Shown in pieces: positions 30,041 to 36,530 of a stretch of 53,972 bases of DNA. Origin of the DNA: a virus; IMG/VR virus record IMGVR_UViG_3300042896_000569, positions 1 through 53,972 of that record; one strand, written 5' to 3'. The notes under the pieces are model-generated. The model was given only the letters and a program-made list of their open reading frames with translations, was not told the origin of the DNA and did no database searches. Each line of letters starts with the position of its first letter. The first letter of the stretch is position 1. Both the position numbers and the translations under genes were made by a program.

Positions 30041-31639
30041 TTACTGAGTTTTTCTATCATAACCTAATAATTGTTTGATTCTATCAAATTCTTCATTAAG
30101 TTGGTTAGCTTTTTTTGGTTCTAAGGATTCTAATTTTATATTTAACCCTTTTCCTTGGTCTGTTCCTGATTTTTCATTAAATACAGGTTGTGGAACTCTC
30201 TTATATGATTGGTCTTTCAATTTTTTAAGAGTGTTTTTCTTTCTCATTTTATTGAACCTATCGTTGGTTTTAGATTCCAAAGCATTTCCACCAGGTGCAT
30301 TACCTGTCATAGAATCACCTTTAAATAATTTCTCCATCCATTCTTCATTATAGTCAATTGCATCAGGAACTGGGAAATTTTGTCCTGCAATTTCATAGTT
30401 GAAATCTTCCAACTCATCGGTCATCTTAAATGCTTTTTTATCCATTTTTGCTAACTCACCATTTCCTTGTGGGAACATTTTAGGATTCATTTCATATGTA
30501 CCCTTTGACCCATCTTTTAAATAATCTTTCATTTTTTTGGTAACTGATTTCAAATACTCCTTATTTTCATCACCAGAACCTTTATGAGCTTTTTCGTAAG
30601 TTGTAAGTCCTCTTGGTTTACCAATTGTTTTAAAACCAGGTGTTTTTTGTTCATTTACTAAACTTTCAATTAAATCAACTATTTCATTTTCAGTTAATTT
30701 AATTATGTCACCTTGATTATCTTTAATGTGATATTCTATACTTTCATTTTTCATATCGTAATTAGATGTATCTTTAAATTTTTTACCATTTAGTTCGAAC
30801 TCCCCACCTTTTTTTGTTTTAGCTAATTTAGCTGTGAAAGCATTACCTTCTTCAACTTCAGCTTTATCTTTTCTTTTTTTGTTTACGTTTTTTCTTAGTA
30901 ATTTGAAATCGTCTGAATCAATTTTACCATTTTTATTTTTATCCAATTTGGTTTGTTTACCATATAATCTTTCATTAATAGCCCCCTTAACTGCTTTACA
31001 AGCATCCATATTGTACTTTGGACTTTCTTGACTACAATAACCACGGACAACATCGTCATCATCAACATCAGAACCTATTCCATATTTTTTGTCTTTCATA
31101 GATACTTCAGAGTCATCTTCAATTTCAAAATCTGATAAATCAAATTCTTCCTCTTCTTCAACATAATCAAATTCGTTTTCAGGATTCAAATCATATGTTT
31201 CTTCCTCCATTTGTCTGTAACCACATTCCATACATTCACCTTCACTAAGTCCACCGCCACATTGTTCACACATTTCTCCTTCATTGATTGGTTCGATGTC
31301 GTCATCATCACCATCGATAAATGGGTCTAAGTCCTCATCATCACCATATAGTTCATCATCTAAGTCGATGTCTTTAGTATACATTTGATATTCAAATTCA
31401 TCAGGTGTAAGTGAGTCCATTTCCAAATCTTTCATAAACTCATATGGTCTTACTTTTCTACTGAACTCATATTTGTCATAATCTTTACCACCTCTATCAA
31501 ACTTAATCTCAGGACTATCAAATCCTTCTTCCATTTCCATTTCTTTAATTTTATCCATCAATTTAATAGCTTTGGTTTCCAAAGTTTCATTGATTGATTT
31601 TTTAATTAAAGTTTCTAAATATTTTTGTGTATTTTTCAT
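30041..31639 (-). CDS. Acidic internal-head-like protein with EF-hand and zinc ribbon
   Basis: 532 residues, very acidic in residues 90-190. N-terminal motif 1-18 (MKNTQKYLETLIKKSINE) resembles the packaging motif, and a second copy is internal at 313-330 (IKLTENEIVDLIESLVNE). A CxxC...CxxC zinc ribbon is at Cys124/127 and Cys136/139. A canonical EF-hand loop (D-x-N-x-N-G-x-I-D-x-x-D) spans 233-244. Several I-N-E sites (16-18, 118-120, 221-223) could be prohead-protease cleavage points. It is preceded by a TATTTAT element. A scaffold or internal-head protein role fits best, without direct proof. Confidence 0.62.
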   Translation of the reverse strand: MKNTQKYLETLIKKSINETLETKAIKLMDKIKEMEMEEGFDSPEIKFDRGGKDYDKYEFSRKVRPYEFMKDLEMDSLTPDEFEYQMYTKDIDLDDELYGDDEDLDPFIDGDDDDIEPINEGEMCEQCGGGLSEGECMECGYRQMEEETYDLNPENEFDYVEEEEEFDLSDFEIEDDSEVSMKDKKYGIGSDVDDDDVVRGYCSQESPKYNMDACKAVKGAINERLYGKQTKLDKNKNGKIDSDDFKLLRKNVNKKRKDKAEVEEGNAFTAKLAKTKKGGEFELNGKKFKDTSNYDMKNESIEYHIKDNQGDIIKLTENEIVDLIESLVNEQKTPGFKTIGKPRGLTTYEKAHKGSGDENKEYLKSVTKKMKDYLKDGSKGTYEMNPKMFPQGNGELAKMDKKAFKMTDELEDFNYEIAGQNFPVPDAIDYNEEWMEKLFKGDSMTGNAPGGNALESKTNDRFNKMRKKNTLKKLKDQSYKRVPQPVFNEKSGTDQGKGLNIKLESLEPKKANQLNEEFDRIKQLLGYDRKTQ

Positions 31640-31654
31640 TTTTAGTTTTTTAAT

Positions 31655-31661
31655 ATAAATA
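31655..31661 (-). promoter_or_regulatory. TATTTAT element upstream of the 532-aa gene
   Basis: Minus strand TAATATTTATATTAA, 15 nt before the ATG at 31639. Confidence 0.45.
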
Positions 31662-32336
31662 TTATAGTTTTCCTTTACGATATTCTTTGATAATTAGTTT
31701 TTGAATATAATTTTCACTTACATTATACTTTTTACTCAATTTAGATATTGTTTTAGAAACATCACTTTCATTTGTAAGTTTTAAAGCATTGATATCTCCT
31801 TGGTTACAATATGGAAAGGTTTTACATTTTTTCTTAACCTGAACAAATTGACCACCAGGGAATAGTGTCTTACTTTTACCTCTCCAATCCTTCTTTTTTG
31901 TTGATATAGCCCAAGCTGCAGGTGTTTCGTAAGACCCTGAAGAACCTGAACCTGTCGCTTCTTTTGTTTCTACTTTCTTTGGTGTTTCTTTAAAACTATC
32001 TTTAACAAACTTACTATTTTGATTGAAAGCTAATGGTGCAACAAATCCACCAGCACTTCCAGCACCATTTGCTTCTTTAGTTTCCTTTTTCTTCTTTCCA
32101 TCACAATGGGCTTTTTGACTAAAACCTTTGGGGTTGGAACAATCAATACTATCTTTGTATTTTTGACTCCATTTTTCAGTCATATCTTTTTTAGTAGTAG
32201 TCACACCTGATTTTTTAGATTCTTTAGCTTCACTTTTTTTCATTGAGTAAAGTTTACCTATTGGTAAATTCATTTTTGTATTACCAATTAAATCAGTAAT
32301 ATTAGATTTTTTGATTGTTTTTTTTATTATGCTCAT
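31662..32336 (-). CDS. Candidate head-associated protein, DUF5872-like segment
   Basis: 224 residues from ATG at 32336 (MSIIKKTIKKSNITDLIGNT); the longer frame from 32354 overlaps the next gene. Residues about 55-85 have KWSQKYKDSIDCSNPKGFSQ and KAHCDGKKKK, which I recognise from DUF5872-type phage and giant-virus proteins. Two related Gly/Ser stretches (AGSAGGFVAPLAF and GSGSSGSYETPAAW) follow. The C-terminus ENYIQKLIIKEYRKG resembles the packaging motif. The protein is very basic. Placed directly upstream of the EF-hand protein. Confidence 0.58.
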   Translation of the reverse strand: MSIIKKTIKKSNITDLIGNTKMNLPIGKLYSMKKSEAKESKKSGVTTTKKDMTEKWSQKYKDSIDCSNPKGFSQKAHCDGKKKKETKEANGAGSAGGFVAPLAFNQNSKFVKDSFKETPKKVETKEATGSGSSGSYETPAAWAISTKKKDWRGKSKTLFPGGQFVQVKKKCKTFPYCNQGDINALKLTNESDVSKTISKLSKKYNVSENYIQKLIIKEYRKGKL

Positions 32337-32337
32337 A

Positions 32338-32964
32338 TTAATCTTCAAAATCAAAATCTTGGTTTATTTTGGTTTCTTTTCTAGTTCCTATTATTGATAC
32401 CCATTTTGATTTGAATTTTTCATAGTAACTATTAAGTTTTTGAGCAAATTCTATGAAACTTTTGTCAACTTTAATCATATCACCTTCAATATAGACACCT
32501 TCTTTTTCTGCAGTAGAATATCTAAAGTTTAATCCAAAGTCATTAATTAAACCTTCCCAAGTAACATCGTTTTTATATACATTTAAAGGGCCGAAATCTG
32601 TGTAATTTGATACTTCATTAACAAACTCTTCCATAGTTTCTTGAAAAGCTTTTTTCTCATCAGAAGTCAAAATTAATTCCTTTTCACTTTCTCCATGTAA
32701 ATACAATATCCCACCAGATATTCTAAAACCTTGTGTTTTTTCGTCTTTACGTTTTTTTTCTTCGTCTTTTTTTATATTATCTTCGATTGAATCACCAACA
32801 CTAATTTTTTTTGTAACATTATCACCTTCGAACTCAATTTCTTGTTCAGATAACAAGTTGTATTTTTTTCTAATATTAAAAGATTCATTGATAGAATCTT
32901 TCGTTGATAACATTGTTCTCGATGCTTTCAACAATCTTTTTATCTCATCGTGTGAATTATTCAT
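32338..32964 (-). CDS. Hypothetical phage protein (208 aa)
   Basis: Starts MNNSHDEIKRLLKASRTMLS, amphipathic helix, then a charged linker (KKDEEKKRKDEK near residue 65) and an alpha/beta part (GVYIEGDMIKVDKSFIEFAQ). The end of the 532-aa protein (LNEEFDRIKQLLG) has a similar I-K-x-L-L pattern. No family recognised. It overlaps the amidase gene by 8 nt. Confidence 0.52.
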   Translation of the reverse strand: MNNSHDEIKRLLKASRTMLSTKDSINESFNIRKKYNLLSEQEIEFEGDNVTKKISVGDSIEDNIKKDEEKKRKDEKTQGFRISGGILYLHGESEKELILTSDEKKAFQETMEEFVNEVSNYTDFGPLNVYKNDVTWEGLINDFGLNFRYSTAEKEGVYIEGDMIKVDKSFIEFAQKLNSYYEKFKSKWVSIIGTRKETKINQDFDFED

Positions 32965-33553
32965 TTTCTATTTTTTTTCTAAAATCTTCGAAATTAAATG
33001 CAGGACTTAAATCAGTGAAGTATGTGTCAAAATTACTTCTAGTTACAATCCCATCGAATTTTTCGATACCATTTATTTTTGTATTATGTTCGATTATATC
33101 TTTTGATATTCTCAATTCTTTCATTATTGATTTACAAAGAATTGTTAATGATTGAATTTGTATTTCAGGATACGGTTCCCAAAAAAAATAATCTCTCCAT
33201 TTTCTCTCGAACGTCTTACCTTTATAAATATCACCTACCCAATTAACATACTGGTTTTCTAATGGTTGTTTCTCTAACCAACCCAAATTTTCTAAACAAA
33301 TTATAATACTATTTCTATTAATATTTTTTTCGGAGAAATATTCAGTATGTTCATTGTTTTCCAAAAGTTTGAGAATTTTACCTTCTTTTGTAACAATGTA
33401 GTTTGGTATTTTTTTATATTTCCCATTATGTCTATAACGTAAAGAAGCCAAATAATTCTCCACATTTCTACTTGTGTGTGTAAGAATTATTTGGTTCTTT
33501 TTCTTTTGTTTACCTGAAGGTTTAAAATCTCCATATTTGATTAAATCCATCAT
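32957..33553 (-). CDS. N-acetylmuramoyl-L-alanine amidase (endolysin)
   Basis: 198 residues, the size of a single Amidase_2/PGRP-type domain. Expected metal ligands are His26 in ILTHTSRN and His156 in IIEHNTK, with Asp181 in TDLSPAFNFE occupying the place of the usual Asp/Cys ligand. The fold pattern (IPNYIVTKEGKILKLLE, then NSIIICLENLGWL, QSLTILCKSIMKEL) fits the family. It would cut between muramic acid and the stem peptide for lysis. No signal peptide, so release needs a holin; a four-helix membrane protein is directly upstream. Confidence 0.78.
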   Translation of the reverse strand: MMDLIKYGDFKPSGKQKKKNQIILTHTSRNVENYLASLRYRHNGKYKKIPNYIVTKEGKILKLLENNEHTEYFSEKNINRNSIIICLENLGWLEKQPLENQYVNWVGDIYKGKTFERKWRDYFFWEPYPEIQIQSLTILCKSIMKELRISKDIIEHNTKINGIEKFDGIVTRSNFDTYFTDLSPAFNFEDFRKKIENE

Positions 33554-34347
33554 AATCTATCTATGGATACATTTGGCTTAGTGTATGTCAGTTTTGTTGG
33601 ACGAGTTGGTATTACCGGTATTTCTTCTTTTATTTCATTAGTTTCAATTTCATCAATTTGTTGTTCTTGATTTGGTTCTAAAACTATTGGAATTAGTGAT
33701 GTCTCACCCATAGGTTTTAGTTCATCTAATATTCCACTATTTTCCCATTGTTCCACGATTTCTTTCTTTTTTCTACCCCTTTTTACTTTAGGTTTTTCTT
33801 CTTGTTCCAAAGTTGTTTCTAAGTCAAACAAAGAAGCTATTTCCAAATCCTTGTCTATTACATCATTTTTAACAACTGGTTTTTCAGTTTCTTCATACTT
33901 CACAAAGAAGTGTAATGAGGTTAGAGATATCACAGGAAGAAGTCCCCCACCTAATATTGCCAACCATCTTTTATGTGCAATTATATCAGTTGGTTCTGTT
34001 CCAAATAATTCAAATATTGGAGATGTGAGTTCAACCCAAGATGTGAATAGTTCTCCTGTCGGGTCAATCTCTTTATATGAATAGAATATATTTCCCACCA
34101 TTTGAACGAATGTTACCAAACCGAACATAAACCATACTCCACCCTTAATTCTTTGTGTAGCGGCAATCAGTGCTGTTATGGCACCAATCTCAATAGCTAT
34201 TGAAAGGTAGATTGCCCAACTAAATGGATTCGTAATGTCATACCATGCAACCACATGGGATATAGATATACCAGCCACCAAGAAGATGGGGACTAAGAAC
34301 ATTGAACGGATGGGGTTTTTTTTAATCCAAGTAAATAAATTATTCAT
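33550..34347 (-). CDS. Four-helix membrane protein (265 aa)
   Basis: Predicted transmembrane segments at about 14-34, 41-63, 68-90 and 127-147, followed by a cytoplasmic tail of about 110 residues rich in charged and Pro residues (KPKVKRGRKKKEIVEQ). The gene overlaps the amidase start by 4 nt. Position suggests a holin-like role, but the long tail is unusual and the fold is not a named holin family. Confidence 0.55.
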   Translation of the reverse strand: MNNLFTWIKKNPIRSMFLVPIFLVAGISISHVVAWYDITNPFSWAIYLSIAIEIGAITALIAATQRIKGGVWFMFGLVTFVQMVGNIFYSYKEIDPTGELFTSWVELTSPIFELFGTEPTDIIAHKRWLAILGGGLLPVISLTSLHFFVKYEETEKPVVKNDVIDKDLEIASLFDLETTLEQEEKPKVKRGRKKKEIVEQWENSGILDELKPMGETSLIPIVLEPNQEQQIDEIETNEIKEEIPVIPTRPTKLTYTKPNVSIDRL

Positions 34348-34798
34348 TATTTTGTTTTTTCATTTCAATATACATAATATAACCATCGTTATCAATATAC
34401 CCATAGTCAATTATTTCCATACCAAATTCTTCGGCAATCCTTGGGAATCTCTCCTCTATTATTTTGTCAATAACTTCAGATTTTTCTAATCCTTTATATT
34501 GTTCTTTTTTAAATGCTGCGTTCCAACAACTATCAACCCAACCTTCCCAAAATACAATTGAGGTATCTTTATTTTGAATATATACCTGGTCATCATACCC
34601 ATCCCAATCATCTAATAACATATCATAATCAGGGTCTTCAGTATTATATTCAGGATTGTCTTCAACTTTTTTTAGGAAGTTATCAATCAACTCCATTCTG
34701 GTTAGGTCAGACATAAGACAACCCCTATATTTGGGGTCATCTCTCATCTGAAATCTATTTATTTCTTCTAATTGTTGTTCCGTGATTATTATTTTCAT
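34340..34798 (-). CDS. Hypothetical acidic protein with variant N-terminal motif
   Basis: 152 residues starting MKIIITEQQLEEINRFQMRD, comparable with MKKIIIAESQAKNL of the 450-aa protein, though the I-x-E end is missing. The rest is acidic (EDPDYDMLLDDWDGYDDQVY). No family recognised. Overlaps the membrane protein gene by 8 nt. Confidence 0.5.
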   Translation of the reverse strand: MKIIITEQQLEEINRFQMRDDPKYRGCLMSDLTRMELIDNFLKKVEDNPEYNTEDPDYDMLLDDWDGYDDQVYIQNKDTSIVFWEGWVDSCWNAAFKKEQYKGLEKSEVIDKIIEERFPRIAEEFGMEIIDYGYIDNDGYIMYIEMKKQNNE

Positions 34799-35088
34799 TT
34801 TTCAAGTTGCTGAAGTTCTTTGTCTATTTCAGCTTGTCTATTAACATCAAGGATTTTTCTGTCTGTTGATTGAATCATTCTTTTCTCAGCTTTCAATCCT
34901 TCAATTTTAATTTCTTTTAGTAGTTCTTGTTTCAAAATTACTACTTCAGTTCTTAAACTATCGATTTGATTCAACATTTTCTTCTCACTTAGTTTTTTAC
35001 TCATACTTCCTGTACAAGTAGAAATTAAAACTAGAACTAATGCTATAATCAATCCGTGTTTCCCCAAAAATTCAGTTATTGTTTTCAT
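34795..35088 (-). CDS. Membrane-anchored coiled-coil protein (97 aa), spanin-like
   Basis: From ATG at 35088 (MKTITEFLGKHGLIIALVLV); one hydrophobic segment at about 9-26 with a possible lipobox (L-I-S-T-C), then a coiled coil of about 60 residues (MLNQIDSLRTEVVILKQELL). A one-TM coiled coil next to holin-like and amidase genes recalls inner-membrane spanins, but this is inference only. A TATTTAT element lies 13 nt upstream of the ATG. Confidence 0.5.
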   Translation of the reverse strand: MKTITEFLGKHGLIIALVLVLISTCTGSMSKKLSEKKMLNQIDSLRTEVVILKQELLKEIKIEGLKAEKRMIQSTDRKILDVNRQAEIDKELQQLEK

Positions 35089-35101
35089 ACTTTCTTTTTT
35101 T

Positions 35102-35108
35102 ATAAATA
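35102..35108 (-). promoter_or_regulatory. TATTTAT element upstream of the coiled-coil membrane protein gene
   Basis: Minus strand TTAATATTTATAAAAA, 13 nt before the ATG at 35088. It heads the group that includes the amidase. Confidence 0.45.
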
Positions 35109-35123
35109 TTAATTGTTTATTAA

Positions 35124-35924
35124 TTACATCCATTCAAATAGGTCACCTGATAGGTTTCTCAACTTTCTCAATGACTTTTCCTTTATCTGTCTCACTCTCT
35201 CTTTCGTTAGATTAAAATCACCACCGATGTCTTCCAATGTTCTTGGTGAACCAGATAGGCCAAAATAGTCCTCAACGATTGCTCGTTCCCTTTCATCCAA
35301 ACAAGTCAATAACCCTAATAGTTTTGTTCTTAAAATGTCCTTGGTATGAAATGCTTCATCAGGCATATCAGCGTCATCATTTTTCAATACATCGAATAGA
35401 TTATCTCCTTCTTCATTGATTTCCATATCCAAATCAACCATAGATGGAAGACTGGTAAATCTACTATCTAACTCCCCACCTTTGGCGTCAATTTCTTTCT
35501 TGGCTCTATGGAGGTCTTGAACCACATTCACAGGGAGACGAATGGTTCTTGCATTGTCATTTAAACTTTGTAGGATTGATTGTTTTACCCACCACACGGC
35601 ATAGGATATAAATCTCAAATCTTTGTTCCAATCAAAGTTCTTAATGGCCTTCATTAAACCCAAATTACCTTCAGCAATAAGGTCAGCCAAATCCAATCCT
35701 TGATTTTGATATTGTTTTGCAACTGTAATAACAAAACGAAGATTACCCTCCAATAGTTCTTTATGGACTTTGTCCACATCACCTGATGTTAATGTACCTG
35801 ATTTCATCAAAGAGGATAATTCCTTCTCTCTCTCAGGAGTCATAACTTTTTTCTTTCTAATGTCTTTGAGATATTGTTGAATCTCTTCTTGATTGATTGG
35901 AATACCTGAATTTTTTTCTTTCAT
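35124..35924 (-). CDS. Sigma-70 family RNA polymerase sigma factor
   Basis: 266 residues with all regions of a group 1/2-like sigma: region 1.2 (EEIQQYLKDIRKKKVMTPER), region 2 (GNLRFVITVAKQYQNQGLDL to AVWWVKQSILQSLND, residues about 58-122), a region 3 segment, and region 4.1-4.2 (LDERERAIVEDYFGLSGSPR, then DIGGDFNLTKERVRQIKEKS). Full domain content makes it able to replace the host factor on RNA polymerase and redirect it to phage promoters, for example the TATTTAT set; that link is inference. It is in an operon with 35926-36441 under a host-type promoter. Confidence 0.92.
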   Translation of the reverse strand: MKEKNSGIPINQEEIQQYLKDIRKKKVMTPEREKELSSLMKSGTLTSGDVDKVHKELLEGNLRFVITVAKQYQNQGLDLADLIAEGNLGLMKAIKNFDWNKDLRFISYAVWWVKQSILQSLNDNARTIRLPVNVVQDLHRAKKEIDAKGGELDSRFTSLPSMVDLDMEINEEGDNLFDVLKNDDADMPDEAFHTKDILRTKLLGLLTCLDERERAIVEDYFGLSGSPRTLEDIGGDFNLTKERVRQIKEKSLRKLRNLSGDLFEWM

Positions 35925-35925
35925 G

Positions 35926-36441
35926 CTATTTTGAATATTGTTTTAACAAATCTTTTTCTTCTTCATTTAGTGAGTTCAACCCACTCATATTAATCTTATC
36001 CAAAAGGTCATCCAAGGTAGGAACAATTTTTTGTTTGACTCTATTTTCTTCGATAATTTCTTTCTCAAAGATTTTGGTTAAGTCACCCAAAATTGCTTCT
36101 CTCATTTCTTCTTGTTCTTCCTCTGAATATTCTTCATTCGTTGCACAAATATCCGTACCAAACAATAGTTTCTCGTGTTCTTTTTCGAACCAATATGACA
36201 TTTTGTCAGTTTTTATTGGGACAAGGATATGTGTTATTGACAAATCACTTAGGATTGAGTCAAAAAAGTTTTTTACACCTTCAAAAGAAAGTTTCGTTTC
36301 GAAAGTGAATAATGCTGTCTGAGGGCCGAAAAAGTATTTTACACCATTTTTGGATGAGATAGTACTAATCTCCTTACCAATAGATTTTACAAATAATTCT
36401 TGTTCGTTGTGTTCGATGAAAATTGAAAGTAGGTATTTCAT
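35926..36441 (-). CDS. Hypothetical protein (171 aa) upstream of sigma
   Basis: Starts MKYLLSIFIEHNEQELFVKS; mixed alpha/beta then a highly acidic helix (EEYSEEEQEEMREAILGD near residues 104-121) and a Leu-rich C-terminus (NSLNEEEKDLLKQY). No family recognised. One base separates it from the sigma gene, so it could be a partner or regulator of that factor. Confidence 0.55.
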   Translation of the reverse strand: MKYLLSIFIEHNEQELFVKSIGKEISTISSKNGVKYFFGPQTALFTFETKLSFEGVKNFFDSILSDLSITHILVPIKTDKMSYWFEKEHEKLLFGTDICATNEEYSEEEQEEMREAILGDLTKIFEKEIIEENRVKQKIVPTLDDLLDKINMSGLNSLNEEEKDLLKQYSK

Positions 36442-36466
36442 ATTGTTATGCCGTTTTTGTTGGATA

Positions 36467-36498
36467 CAAAGATAGAATAATATTTCTGTTAAAAGAAA
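36467..36498 (-). promoter_or_regulatory. Bacteroidota-type promoter of the 171-aa/sigma operon
   Basis: Minus strand TTTC at 36498-36495, 20-nt spacer, TATCTTTG at 36474-36467; the -33 box differs from TTTG by one base. The ATG is at 36441. The -33 box borders the terminator hairpin of the upstream SbcC gene. Confidence 0.6.
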
Positions 36499-36526
36499 AA
36501 ATGGTGAGTTTTTTTCTCACCATTTT
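36498..36526 (-). terminator. Intrinsic terminator after the SbcC-like gene
   Basis: 11-bp stem AAAATGGTGAG / CTCACCATTTT with 7-nt T loop; minus-strand U-rich tail follows. Five bases beyond the SbcC stop. Confidence 0.82.
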
Positions 36527-36530
36527 ATTT

